Below are positions 1 through 8,605 of a DNA stretch of 64,000 nt, in pieces. The position numbers were made by a program, and so were the translations under genes. Positions within the stretch are counted from its first letter, which is position 1, and every line of letters starts with the position of its first letter. Under the pieces are notes generated by a model that saw nothing but the letters and a program-made list of their open reading frames with translations, was not told where the DNA came from and made no database searches. The stretch lies in NCBI GenBank assembly GCA_036513895.1, contig DATBYF010000108.1, forward strand, positions 1 to 64,000, read 5' to 3'. Source of the DNA: Palsa-147 sp036513895 (lineage in GTDB: Bacteria > Acidobacteriota > Terriglobia > Acidiferrales > UBA7541).

Positions 1-44
1 GTGATTCCGAGAATACGAGTCTTGGTCTTGGCAAAGCAAAAGGC

Positions 45-103
45 TCTGGTAGAAAAAACAAAACACACCGCCGCGTCTCATCCGCAGCGACGCGCTCGTG
101 TGT
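45..103 (-). terminator. Rho-independent terminator after kinase K1
   Basis: Read on the minus strand, GTGTGT-type and CGCGTC-type arms (63-68 with 98-103, 72-77 with 89-94) form an interrupted GC-rich stem. It is followed by a T-rich tract (complement of the A-rich bases around 50-62). It lies about 70 bases past the K1 stop codon, in the right orientation to end that transcript. Bases 104-174 show nothing else. Confidence 0.7.
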
Positions 104-174
104 CTTGACATTGCTAGGTTCGTCAGAGACGGGATGACAACTTTTCTGCTTTTTCCGCAACTTGTGAGGTGGCG

Positions 175-2424
175 CTACGATTTAGATCCTGCTGCTTCGG
201 GGTGGATTAGCTTTTGGAATTCGGGGTCGTCGTGGAGGCAGGTTAGGTCGGGGTCGTTGGCGGCCCAGTCTGCGTTGCCGTATCCGGCGGCGAAGGATTT
301 CTTGAGAGTATCGAGGGCTTCTGCCTTTTTTCCAAGGACGCCGTAGGTGCAGGCGGCATTGTAGATCGTGTTGGGATCGCCGGGGCGCAGGGCGACGGCG
401 GTTTGCAAGTGGCGGATGCTCTCTTCTTCATCTTTTTGAGTGTAGGCGAGGTAAGTGGCGAGCAAGATGCGGGCGCGCACGTCCTCGGGGACGAGCTCGA
501 GTTGCTGGCGAAGGACCTTGACGACGCGCTCGCGCAGGTGTTCGGCTTCCTTCTTGCGGCCCAGGCGCTCCAAGGCTTGGTCGTACGGCGGGTAAGTGTT
601 GTAGTCGTCGCCATTGGCTTCGAGTGCGCGCTCAGTGAGCGCGGCGGCTTCCTCGAAGCGGCCGGAGGCGAAATAGGCGCGGCCGAGAATGTTCCAGGAT
701 CCATCGGTGTCGTTCTTGCGTTCGATGGCCTGCAATGCCGCCTGGATGGCCTCGTCGAATTTTTTCTGGGCGTAAAAGATGCGGGCGCGCGCTACTAGCA
801 CTTCGGGCAGGTCGGGAGCGACCGCAATGGCGCGGTCGCAGGCGGCTAGTCCTCGATCTATCCATTTCGGATCCTGTTCGCGAATTTCGTAGATGAGGCC
901 GCAGAGGTGGGCGATTCCAGCGTGCGCGAGAGCAAAATTCGGATCGAGCTGGATGGCTTGCTCGAACATTTGCAGGGCGTAATCCATGTTTTCGCGGCGC
1001 GTGTAGCCGCGTCCACGCAGATAAAAATCGTAAGCCTGCGGATTTTCCGTGGGCTTGCGCGCCATGGTCTTCTCTTCCTGCGGCGTGAGGGTGATGCGCA
1101 GGGCCTGGGCGATGCTGCGGGCGATTTCTTCCTGAATGGCGAAAACGTCTTCGAGCTGGCGGTCGAAGCGCTCGACCCAGACGAAATGGCGCGATGCGAC
1201 TTCGACAAGCTGCGCGGTGATGCGCACGCGATTGCCGGCGCGGCGGATGGAGCCTTCGAGGACGTACGCGGCGCCGAGCTGCTGGCCAACCTGCAGCGGC
1301 GTCACCTGCTTGTCGCGAAATGCGAGCATCTCGGAGCGGGGAAAGATTTCGAGCTGCTTGATTTTCCAGAGTTCCGTGACGATGTCTTCGGTGATGCCAT
1401 CGCGGAAATATTCATCTTCTTTTGCGCCGCTCTGATTTTCGAAGTAAAGCACGGCAACTGATTTTTGGTGGGCTGGGGTTGCGGCTGCATGTGCGCCGGA
1501 GCCGGAAGCACTCTTTTCGGTGCCGGGGCGACGGCCTGAGTCAATGTCGCGCTTGAGCCGCTTCAAATCGGCGCGAAGTTCGGCGGCGGTTTGGCAGCGC
1601 AGGTCGGGGTCTTTCTCGAGGGCCTTCTCGATGATGGCTTCGAGCTTCTGGGGCACTTCGGGATTTAATCGCACGGGCGGGACCGGCGCTTTGCCGAGGA
1701 TGGATTCGAAAATGACGGCGGTACTTTCGCCGCGAAATGGCAGGGTGCCTGTGGCCATCTCGTAGAGGACGGTGCCGAAGGAAAAAATATCGGAGCGCGC
1801 ATCGAGATTGCGGGCGCGGGCCTGTTCCGGCGACATGTAGGCAACGGTGCCGAGAGTGCTTCCCGGACTGGTGAGATGTTCGGGATTCAGGCCGGCAAAA
1901 TCCTGCGTGGCGGAGGCGGAGAGAGTGCTCGGCGCCGCCAGCGATTTTGCGAGGCCGAAGTCGAGGACTTTCACTTGCGAGCGCTTGGTGACGAATATGT
2001 TCGCGGGCTTGATGTCGCGGTGAATGATGCCGGCGGAATGCGCCGCATCTAGCGCGTCGGCAATTTGTATGGCGAAATCGAGAAGCGGATCGAGCTCGAG
2101 CGGCTTGCCGCCGAGGCGGTGCTTCAATGTGGTGCCGTCGAGATATTCCATGGCGATGAAGGTGCGGCCTGCGTCGTCGCCAATGTCGTAAATGGTGCAG
2201 ATGTTGGGATGATTGAGCGCGGATGTGGCTTTGGCTTCGCGCTTGAAGCGCTCGAGGGCTTGCGCGTCGTGGGCGACATCGTCGGGAAGAAACTTCAGGG
2301 CGACGGCGCGATCGAGGCGAGTGTCCTCGGCTTTGTAGACCACGCCCATGCCGCCGGCGCCGAGTTTTTCGAGCACGCGATAATGCGAGATGGTGCGGCC
2401 GGTGAGTGAAGAAGCGTCGGGCAT
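175..2424 (-). CDS. Ser/Thr protein kinase with TolB-like and TPR modules (K1)
   Basis: Eukaryotic-type (Hanks) Ser/Thr kinase, predicted cytoplasmic because I see no membrane segment. The N-terminal kinase domain (about residues 15-280) has the glycine loop GAGGMG, the VALK lysine, the HRDIKPAN catalytic loop, DFG and a SPEQ activation end, so it should be active. After a short linker comes a TolB-N/adenylate-cyclase-associated type domain starting at KSVAVLYFENQ, then TPR repeats to the C terminus, probably for protein binding. The reading frame extends 18 codons upstream, but the ATG at 2424 aligns with MPD... starts of its paralogues and lies 8 bases after a good -10 box. Its kinase domain closely resembles that of K4. 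Substrates are unknown. Confidence 0.93.
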   Translation of the reverse strand: MPDASSLTGRTISHYRVLEKLGAGGMGVVYKAEDTRLDRAVALKFLPDDVAHDAQALERFKREAKATSALNHPNICTIYDIGDDAGRTFIAMEYLDGTTLKHRLGGKPLELDPLLDFAIQIADALDAAHSAGIIHRDIKPANIFVTKRSQVKVLDFGLAKSLAAPSTLSASATQDFAGLNPEHLTSPGSTLGTVAYMSPEQARARNLDARSDIFSFGTVLYEMATGTLPFRGESTAVIFESILGKAPVPPVRLNPEVPQKLEAIIEKALEKDPDLRCQTAAELRADLKRLKRDIDSGRRPGTEKSASGSGAHAAATPAHQKSVAVLYFENQSGAKEDEYFRDGITEDIVTELWKIKQLEIFPRSEMLAFRDKQVTPLQVGQQLGAAYVLEGSIRRAGNRVRITAQLVEVASRHFVWVERFDRQLEDVFAIQEEIARSIAQALRITLTPQEEKTMARKPTENPQAYDFYLRGRGYTRRENMDYALQMFEQAIQLDPNFALAHAGIAHLCGLIYEIREQDPKWIDRGLAACDRAIAVAPDLPEVLVARARIFYAQKKFDEAIQAALQAIERKNDTDGSWNILGRAYFASGRFEEAAALTERALEANGDDYNTYPPYDQALERLGRKKEAEHLRERVVKVLRQQLELVPEDVRARILLATYLAYTQKDEEESIRHLQTAVALRPGDPNTIYNAACTYGVLGKKAEALDTLKKSFAAGYGNADWAANDPDLTCLHDDPEFQKLIHPEAAGSKS

Positions 2425-2461
2425 CGAGGCGCATTTTACGCCAGGGCTTGTTTGCACGCAA
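2425..2461 (-). promoter_or_regulatory. Promoter of K1, leaderless geometry
   Basis: On the minus strand TTGCGT (2456-2461), a 17-base spacer and TAAAAT (2433-2438) are followed by 8 bases and the ATG at 2424. Transcription would start at or within a base or two of the start codon, leaving no room for a Shine-Dalgarno site. Confidence 0.6.
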
Positions 2462-2480
2462 ACCCGCTGAGCCAGCATTT

Positions 2481-2619
2481 CGAATTTCAGATTTGAGATT
2501 TCAGATTAAAGAGTGCGGTGCGGCAAGTTTGAATGCCTAGCGCTAACATGCTGCCTGGGAATTTTTCTCCAGCCGACGCGCGGAAAAAGGCCGGCAGGAT
2601 GCCGGCGCTACGATCGCAT
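2481..2619. repeat. Intergenic repeat element, copy A (with GCCGGC hairpin)
   Basis: This gap holds a diverged copy of the element at 6247-6382: both begin with an AATTTCAGATTTC-type AT-rich stretch, continue with AGAGT-CGG-GCGGCAA, and end in a GCCGGC-5-GCCGGC hairpin (2590-2606) flanked by GCGCGGAAAAA and GCTACGAT. On the minus strand the hairpin is followed by T5, so it may also terminate transcription of the kelch gene, which ends at 2667. Confidence 0.7.
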
Positions 2620-2666
2620 CCTCAGCCGTCGTGGGACTTGTGTACTAGGTTGTCGTCAATCTCGCG

Positions 2667-4142
2667 CTAATGAAACAGCTCAGCGGTCGCGAGAACCGTT
2701 GATATGATTTGTCTTCCCTGCAACTGAACGGATGTCCCTCCCGTCACCAGTACGCTGCCACCATTCAGCAACGTGGCCGTATGTGTGGCCCGTGGGGTTT
2801 GCATGCCAGCGGTTGGGGCGAAGGTCGCAGGGGCGGGCGTGAAAATTTCCGCGCTCGCAATTGATACCGGTACTAGGGTTTCGCAATTGATGCCGCAAGA
2901 AGTGAGGGTGAGCGCGGCGCCTCCCGCAAAGATTACAGTTCCGTCGTTGAGCAGCGTAGCAGTGTGCAGGAAGCGCGCTGTGTTCAGGCTGCCCGTAAGT
3001 GTGAATGTCCCGACGCCGGGATCGAATAGTTCGGCACTCGCGAAAGTATCACCATTTCCGTCAATCCCTCCTGCCACGAGCACCATGCCATTGCTGAGCG
3101 TCGTGGCAGTGTGTTCGAAGCGCGCGGTATTCAGGCTGCCGGTGGGGGTGAAGGCGCCGTTGGCCGGATTGAAGAGTTCCGCGGTGGCGAGGGCGTTTGT
3201 GGAAGCATCATGGCCGCCAGCGACAAGCACGGTGCCATCCTGGAGCAATGCCGCAGCGTGTTGAGCGCGCACGGAAGTCATGCTACCCGTGAGCGAGAAC
3301 GTGCCGCTGGCGGGATCGAAGAGTTCCGCGGTGGCGAGGGCGGCGGCGCTGGTGCTCTGACCGCCTGTTACTAGCACTGTACCGTCCTGGAGTAGCGTTG
3401 CGGTGTGCCCGGTGCGCGCGGCATTCATGCTGCCCGTCGCAACGAAAGTGCCGGTGGCGGGATCGAAGAGTTCGGCGCTCGCGAGGAAGTTGCCGTTGGT
3501 GTCCACTCCGCCGGCCACCAGGACTTTGCCGCTATTGAGAGAGACGGCGGTGTGGCCGGCGCGGGCGGATACCATGCTGCCTGTCGGCGTGAAACTGGCT
3601 GCGGAAGAATCGTAAAGTTCCGCCGTCCCGAGAACTGCGGCGGTGTTATCGATCCCGCCTGCGACGAGAACTTCGCCGGTGGTGAGAAGCGTGGCGGTGT
3701 GTTCAGCGCGCGGAGTCTCCATGTTGCCGGTGGGCTGGAATCCTATCGGCGCGTTCACCGTGATTGCGGCGGAGGTGCCGGTGATCGAAGCCGTTACGGT
3801 ATCGGTTGCTGAGATGGTTTGGCTTCCGGCAGTGTTCAGCGTTGCCGAGAAGTTTGCGGTGCCGTTCGTCAGAGTCGAGTTGGCTGGCAGGACGGCTTGG
3901 GCGTCGGTGCTGGTAAATTGCACCGTGCCGGAGTAGGTCGAGACCAGGGCGTTAGAGGAGTCGAGGGCGGCGACGGCGAAGGAGACGCCGGTTCCGACCG
4001 TGGCGGTGGCCGGAGCGGTGATGGAGAAGTGAGTTGTCGAAGCAGGGGGTGGATTTGTAGAGCGGCCGCTGCTGCCGCTGCCGCACGCGCTAAGGAGACT
4101 TAGACTGAAGAGCGAGACTACTGGAAGTAGGGATTTTCTCAT
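2667..4142 (-). CDS. Kelch-repeat lipoprotein with Ig-like domain
   Basis: Predicted lipoprotein: residues 1-20 form a signal peptide ending in the lipobox LSAC, with the lipidated cysteine at residue 20. Residues about 35-130 resemble a bacterial Ig-like domain. From about 140 onward there are tandem kelch-like units of roughly 50 residues with the pattern TPRAEHTATLL-GEVLVAGG-ATAELFDP, which would form a beta-propeller on the cell surface or in the periplasm. No catalytic motif is visible; a binding or adhesion role is likely but unproven. The ATG at 4142 directly precedes the signal peptide. The promoter upstream is a copy of the K1 kinase promoter. Repeated units make the DNA internally repetitive. 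Confidence 0.85.
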   Translation of the reverse strand: MRKSLLPVVSLFSLSLLSACGSGSSGRSTNPPPASTTHFSITAPATATVGTGVSFAVAALDSSNALVSTYSGTVQFTSTDAQAVLPANSTLTNGTANFSATLNTAGSQTISATDTVTASITGTSAAITVNAPIGFQPTGNMETPRAEHTATLLTTGEVLVAGGIDNTAAVLGTAELYDSSAASFTPTGSMVSARAGHTAVSLNSGKVLVAGGVDTNGNFLASAELFDPATGTFVATGSMNAARTGHTATLLQDGTVLVTGGQSTSAAALATAELFDPASGTFSLTGSMTSVRAQHAAALLQDGTVLVAGGHDASTNALATAELFNPANGAFTPTGSLNTARFEHTATTLSNGMVLVAGGIDGNGDTFASAELFDPGVGTFTLTGSLNTARFLHTATLLNDGTVIFAGGAALTLTSCGINCETLVPVSIASAEIFTPAPATFAPTAGMQTPRATHTATLLNGGSVLVTGGTSVQLQGRQIISTVLATAELFH

Positions 4143-4197
4143 GACGCCACCTCGAGCGTGAAATAGGATCGAAGGTCAGTGGAATATTTCGGGGCAT

Positions 4198-4234
4198 CGC
4201 GGCGGATTTTACGCCTGCTCGCCCGTGGACGCAA
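4198..4234 (-). promoter_or_regulatory. Kinase-type promoter copy before the kelch gene
   Basis: TTGCGT (4229-4234), 17 bases, TAAAAT (4206-4211), 8 bases and an ATG (4197-4195) reproduce the K1 promoter. From the -10 region into the first codons the two sites match at all but about two of 24 bases. Here the ATG opens only a 35-codon frame that overlaps the start of the kelch gene, so the promoter probably serves the lipoprotein gene with a leader of about 50 bases. Confidence 0.5.
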
Positions 4235-4299
4235 TCGCGGCGCATGGCGGCTATGGTATGTTGGGGGCCTTGCGAAATTTGAACTTCGAGGGAAATTCT

Positions 4300-6234
4300 A
4301 TGATGCGCAGTAGGCTGCGGCGGAATTTGGTGCGTGTGATCGTGCTTGGCTGGTTCGCGCTGGCAAGTTTTGGCAGCGTGGGGACGGCGCGGGCGCAGAA
4401 GCATCCGTTTGGAATAAACGATTATTCGGCGCTGCATCAGGCTCGCGCGGTGGCAATTTCGCCGGATGGCAAGACGATTCTGTTCGTGGTCAGCTACGAC
4501 GGAGAAAAGGGGCCGACGAAACGCGAATGGTATTTGATGGACGCGAGCGGCGGAAACCGGCGGAAGCTGGAGTTACCGGAGTCTTTCGAGCCGCGGGATT
4601 TCATGAAAGATGGAGCGGCGCTTTATGGAAAGCTTGATGTGGCGAAGAAGGGGCAGCTGGGGATTGTGCCGCTCGATGCCGCGAAGCCGACGCAGATTAT
4701 TTCTCTGCCGAATGGAGTCAGGCGGGCGGAGATTTCGCCTGATGGAACGCGATTCGCTGTGATTTCCGATCCGAGGGCGAAGGATCCGTTGGCGGATGTG
4801 CGGCATGTGGTGGAGAACGAGGTATCGAGTTTCTATGTTACGAGCGTGAATGGCGGCGACGGTGGGTGGTGGTGCCCGGAGTTGAAGGACATTTCGGATT
4901 TTGCATGGTCGGCGGACGGCTCGCAGATCGCGGTGGTGAATCGATTTCAAAAAATCGGGCATCACGACGTGCGCGCGACGATTTATGTGTGCAGTGCGTC
5001 GGGCGCACGACGAATTGCCGACGTGAATAATGCGGTGGCGGGAATTGCGTGGGCGAATGGCGGGAAAGATTTGGCGTTTGCGAGCACGACGACCGATGTG
5101 CTGACGCCCGATCATCTGTGGACTGTGGCGGCGACGGGAGGAACTCCTGCGGATCAGACGCCGAAGCTCGAGGGATCGATTGGGAATGTGGTGAATGATG
5201 CGCGCGGGGCCGTCTGGGTAGAAATGCAAAAGGGGACGAGCGCGGAAATCTATTCGTATCGCGATGGAAAACTTGAGCCGGCATACCGCTGGCCGGGCGG
5301 AGCGATATTTGGAGCGCCGGTGCGCGGCGCGTTCACTTCGTCGTCCGGGGCGCTGGCATTTAATGTCGGCGATCCGATGCATTCCGGGAATGTGGCGGTG
5401 CTTCGGGGTAACGAGCTTCAGAAAATCACGCATGAGGGCGATGACACGCTCGCGAATGTGGCGCTTGGCGAGACGCGGGTGGTGAGTTGGATCGCCAAGG
5501 ACGGCACGCATTTAGAGGGAATTTTGACGTTGCCGACGAATTATGAGAGCGGCAAGAAGTATCCGTTTTTGGTGCTGCCGCATGGCGGGCCGGAAGCGAA
5601 CGATGCGGTGCGATTCGATGTGTTCGTGCGCCTGATCGCGGGAGTTGGATACGTTGTGATGCAGCCCGAGTACCGCGGATCGACTGGCTACGGGTCGGAT
5701 TTTCTGAACGCCATCTATCAGCATTTCGGCGATCGCGCGTACCAGGATGACGAGAGTGCGACGGATTTTGCGATTGCGCAGGGATGGGCGGACCCGAGCA
5801 GGCTGGCGATTTTTGGATGGAGCGCGGGCGGTTTCATGACGTCGTGGACGGTGACGCAAACGCAGCGATACAAAGCGGCCGTTGAAGGCGCGGGAATTAC
5901 GGATTGGCTGAGTTTTATTCCGGAGAGCGATATTTCCCAGGTGGATTACGACATGCGGTATCAGGAGAAGGATCCCACGCCGTTTCTGGAGTTTTCTGCG
6001 GTGATGTTTGCCGACCGGGTGACGACGCCATTGTTGATTTTGCATGGTGAGGCGGATCAGCGTGTGCCGATGCTGCAGGGGCGGGAATATTTTGTGTTGC
6101 TGGCGGAACGCGGGAAGACGGTGAGGATGGTGACGTATCCCGGTTCGCCGCATTTTCCGCAGTTGGCGGAGCAGAGACGGAGTGTTTTTCAGGAATTGTT
6201 GGATTGGCTGGGGAAATATAATCCGGGGAATTGA
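4300..6234 (+). CDS. S9 family peptidase (prolyl oligopeptidase/acylaminoacyl peptidase type), exported
   Basis: Serine peptidase with an N-terminal seven-bladed propeller-like half (WD40/TolB-like SPDG motifs) and a C-terminal alpha/beta hydrolase. The catalytic triad is visible: Ser508 in GWSAGG, Asp586 in HGEADQ and His618 in SPHFP. The protein starts with a basic n-region and hydrophobic segment ending in TARAQ, a signal peptide, so it acts outside the cytoplasm, probably trimming oligopeptides. I chose the ATG at 4300, which has GAGGG a few bases upstream; the open frame begins at 4225 but that extension does not look like a signal peptide. It stands alone, diverging from the kelch lipoprotein gene. 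Confidence 0.9.
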   Translation: MMRSRLRRNLVRVIVLGWFALASFGSVGTARAQKHPFGINDYSALHQARAVAISPDGKTILFVVSYDGEKGPTKREWYLMDASGGNRRKLELPESFEPRDFMKDGAALYGKLDVAKKGQLGIVPLDAAKPTQIISLPNGVRRAEISPDGTRFAVISDPRAKDPLADVRHVVENEVSSFYVTSVNGGDGGWWCPELKDISDFAWSADGSQIAVVNRFQKIGHHDVRATIYVCSASGARRIADVNNAVAGIAWANGGKDLAFASTTTDVLTPDHLWTVAATGGTPADQTPKLEGSIGNVVNDARGAVWVEMQKGTSAEIYSYRDGKLEPAYRWPGGAIFGAPVRGAFTSSSGALAFNVGDPMHSGNVAVLRGNELQKITHEGDDTLANVALGETRVVSWIAKDGTHLEGILTLPTNYESGKKYPFLVLPHGGPEANDAVRFDVFVRLIAGVGYVVMQPEYRGSTGYGSDFLNAIYQHFGDRAYQDDESATDFAIAQGWADPSRLAIFGWSAGGFMTSWTVTQTQRYKAAVEGAGITDWLSFIPESDISQVDYDMRYQEKDPTPFLEFSAVMFADRVTTPLLILHGEADQRVPMLQGREYFVLLAERGKTVRMVTYPGSPHFPQLAEQRRSVFQELLDWLGKYNPGN

Positions 6235-6246
6235 TACGCTCGGTGG

Positions 6247-6382
6247 AGAATTTGAATTTCAGATTTCAGACGAAGAGTACGGCGCGGCAAATTTGCCTCC
6301 GCGACACCGAGATCGTGCCCACAACTTTTTGTCCAGCGGGCGCGCGGAAAAACGCCGGCAAGATGCCGGCGCTACGATTGCA
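6247..6382. repeat. Intergenic repeat element, copy B (with GCCGGC hairpin)
   Basis: Second copy of the element at 2481-2619. The terminal hairpin CGCCGGC-AAGAT-GCCGGCG (about 6353-6370) has GCGCGGAAAAA on its left, so on the minus strand the stem is followed by T5. The rest of the 303-base gap between the peptidase and ilvE contains a TATACT -10-like box (6484-6489) about 50 bases before ilvE, with a weak -35 region. Confidence 0.7.
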
Positions 6383-6537
6383 TGGTCGGGCGTTGGGGAC
6401 ATTGGAGTCACTGCGTCCATTTTGTCTTTCCTGATGCGTCACGGGCGGCGTGATGGCTTGGGTGGGGCTGAAAATGCGTGTGCTATACTTTTCTCGCGGA
6501 CATAGATTAGCGACGATAAGACTGACGGAGTGCGCTG

Positions 6538-7485
6538 ATGGCGTTAACGAAAACCGATAAGATTTGGCACAATGGCAAAATGATCGCGTGGGATGACGCG
6601 CGGATTCACGTGCTCTCTCACGTGGTCAATTACGCTTCCGCTGTGTTTGAGGGCATTCGCTGCTATTCGACGCCGCAGGGACCGGCGATTTTCCGCCTGC
6701 GCGAGCACATGCAGCGCTTGCTTGATTCCGGGACGATTTACCGGATGGAGAATCCGTTCACGCTGGATGAACTTTGCCATGCGGCCAGCGAAGTTGTTCG
6801 CGTCAACAAGATGGAATCGTGCTATCTGCGGCCCATCGTGATGCGCGGGTATGGCGACGTGGGCGTGAATCCCATGAATTGTCCGATTGAAGTTTACATG
6901 GCGTGCTGGGATTGGGGCCGTTATCTCGGCGAAGAGGCGCTGCGGAATGGCGTGGATGTGGGCGTCAGTTCGTGGCAGCGGCCGGCGCCGAATACGCTGC
7001 CGCAGATGGCGAAGGCAGCGGGAAATTACATGAGTTCCGCGTTGATTCGTATGGAGGCGCAGGCGAACGGCTACGCCGAAGCGATTGCGCTCGATGTGCA
7101 CGGGCAGGTGAGCGAAGGTTCGGGCGAGAATATTTTTATCGTCAGGAACGGCGCGCTTTTTACGCCGCCGCTATCGAATGGGCCGCTTCCGGGCATCACG
7201 CGCGATACGATTATGGCGCTCTGCCGCGATTTGAAGCTGCCTGTCAGCGAGCAGATTATTCCTCGCGAGATGCTCTACCTCGCCGACGAGATATTTTTTG
7301 TGGGGACTGCCGTTGAGGTCACGCCGATTCGCTCGGTGGATCATATCAAGGTGGGCAGCGGCTCGCGCGGGCCTATTACCAAGCAGCTTCAGGACGAGTT
7401 TTTCGCTATCACGAGCGGCGAAAAGGCAGATCTGCACGGCTGGCTTACGCCGGTGCGGGTGCAAGAAGGCGCTGGGGTTCGCTGA
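6538..7485 (+). CDS. ilvE: Branched-chain amino acid aminotransferase
   Basis: PLP-dependent class IV aminotransferase that transfers amino groups between glutamate and the keto acids of valine, leucine and isoleucine, the last step of their synthesis. Length (315 aa) and motifs match group I IlvE: KIWHNGKMIAW at the N terminus, YASAVFEGIR, Lys159 in QMAKAAGNY as the PLP Schiff-base lysine, and the cofactor-binding SEGSGENIF. The ATG at 6538 has GGAG about ten bases upstream. It appears to be a single-gene transcript. Confidence 0.95.
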   Translation: MALTKTDKIWHNGKMIAWDDARIHVLSHVVNYASAVFEGIRCYSTPQGPAIFRLREHMQRLLDSGTIYRMENPFTLDELCHAASEVVRVNKMESCYLRPIVMRGYGDVGVNPMNCPIEVYMACWDWGRYLGEEALRNGVDVGVSSWQRPAPNTLPQMAKAAGNYMSSALIRMEAQANGYAEAIALDVHGQVSEGSGENIFIVRNGALFTPPLSNGPLPGITRDTIMALCRDLKLPVSEQIIPREMLYLADEIFFVGTAVEVTPIRSVDHIKVGSGSRGPITKQLQDEFFAITSGEKADLHGWLTPVRVQEGAGVR

Positions 7486-7506
7486 GCCGGGTTAGGCTGT
7501 CCGACG

Positions 7507-7755
7507 GTGGTTGCGATTCACTTCTGGACAATTTCTTTACCTTGCATAGTAATTGCGAACGTACTTCTATATTGGGTTTCCGCTCGCCTCAAGAGTTTGG
7601 GATATGAACGGCAGCGGGGATTCAAAATGCAGAATGCTACGCTTTACCTCACCTACTGGCGCCTCGCACCTAAACGAGGCTGGTCACGGCTGCCGCTTGT
7701 TACTGCCGTGGTTCTATTTGGATTCGCGTTCGTTGCACTTTTTCTCCCCAATTGA
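7507..7755 (+). CDS. Small membrane protein of unknown function
   Basis: Short frame of 82 codons with a GTG start. It encodes a hydrophobic helix at about residues 5-22, a basic middle part, and a second hydrophobic helix near the C terminus (LPLVTAVVLFGFAFVALFL), so a two-pass membrane protein is plausible. No family recognised. It starts 22 bases after ilvE with no clear Shine-Dalgarno site, so the start and even its coding status are uncertain. Confidence 0.45.
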   Translation: MVAIHFWTISLPCIVIANVLLYWVSARLKSLGYERQRGFKMQNATLYLTYWRLAPKRGWSRLPLVTAVVLFGFAFVALFLPN

Positions 7756-7779
7756 ATCACTCGCTTCACCATCCGCATT

Positions 7780-7808
7780 TTGACTCTGCCGGTTTGATTG
7801 AGTAGAAT
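7780..7808 (+). promoter_or_regulatory. Sigma70-type promoter of the aquaporin gene
   Basis: TTGACT (7780-7785), a 17-base spacer and TAGAAT (7803-7808). The predicted start near 7815 lies downstream of the upstream-most possible start codon of the next gene (TTG at 7798), so that codon cannot be the start. Confidence 0.65.
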
Positions 7809-7860
7809 CGCGCGCGTTCCACGTCATCTCGATAACGCTTCAGCAGACACTGAGTTCGTC

Positions 7861-8565
7861 GTGGAGGTTGGCCTGTATAGTCTGGCGCAAAAGCTGCTTT
7901 CGGAATTTATCGGGACGTTTACTCTGATTTTCGTCGGGGCGGGCTCGATTTGCGCGGACGCGTATTTGCGGGCGCAAGGGCAGCACGGGATCGGCGTTCT
8001 GGGGATTGCTGCCGCGTATGGGCTGGCGACGGCGGTGATGTTCACGGCGCTGGGACACATTTCGGGCGGACATCTGAACCCAGCGGTGACGATCGGATTC
8101 TGGGTTACGAAAAAAATCAGCACGCTCAATGCGATTTCTTATGGAGTGTCGCAACTGCTGGGCGCTACGCTCGCTGCGTACGTACTCACGCTCGCGATTT
8201 CGGACTCGATTTGGCGTACTGTGGGGCTCGGGACGCCTGATCTGGCGCTCGATTTCACGCGGGCCCACGGTATGGTTCTTGAGGGGATCGCGACGTTTTT
8301 GCTGGTTTTCGTGGTGTTTGCGACGGCAGTCGACCCGAACGGCGCATTCAATAGAATCGCTGGATTTGCGATCGGATTGGCTGTGACGATGGATGTGCTT
8401 GTCGCGGGGCCGTTTACTGGAGCGGCTATGAATCCAGCGCGCGCGTTTGGACCGGCGCTTGTGGCGCATCACTGGCAGAATCAAGGAGTATATTGGGTCG
8501 GACCGCTCTTCGGGGGCGTTGTGGCGGGCTGGATTTACGGAAGTTTTCTTTTGAAGGAATCTTGA
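7861..8565 (+). CDS. Aquaporin / MIP family channel
   Basis: Major intrinsic protein, a passive membrane channel for water or small neutral solutes. Both half-helix motifs are present, HLNPAVT in the first half and AMNPARAFGP in the second, and about six hydrophobic segments fit the MIP fold. The residues I see do not decide firmly between a water channel and a glycerol facilitator. The frame is open from 7798, but a promoter covers that position, so I place the start at the GTG at 7861, just before GLYSLAQKLLSEFIGTF. No clear Shine-Dalgarno site is seen. Confidence 0.9.
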   Translation: MEVGLYSLAQKLLSEFIGTFTLIFVGAGSICADAYLRAQGQHGIGVLGIAAAYGLATAVMFTALGHISGGHLNPAVTIGFWVTKKISTLNAISYGVSQLLGATLAAYVLTLAISDSIWRTVGLGTPDLALDFTRAHGMVLEGIATFLLVFVVFATAVDPNGAFNRIAGFAIGLAVTMDVLVAGPFTGAAMNPARAFGPALVAHHWQNQGVYWVGPLFGGVVAGWIYGSFLLKES

Positions 8566-8605
8566 AGGCGCTCACAAAATCTTGATCCTAAAGGTAGGAG
8601 AATCC

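Noticed and set aside
4573..5511. 312-codon ORF antisense to the S9 peptidase
   Set aside because: Arg/His/Pro-rich shadow produced by GC-rich codons of the real gene on the other strand; no start site or domain.
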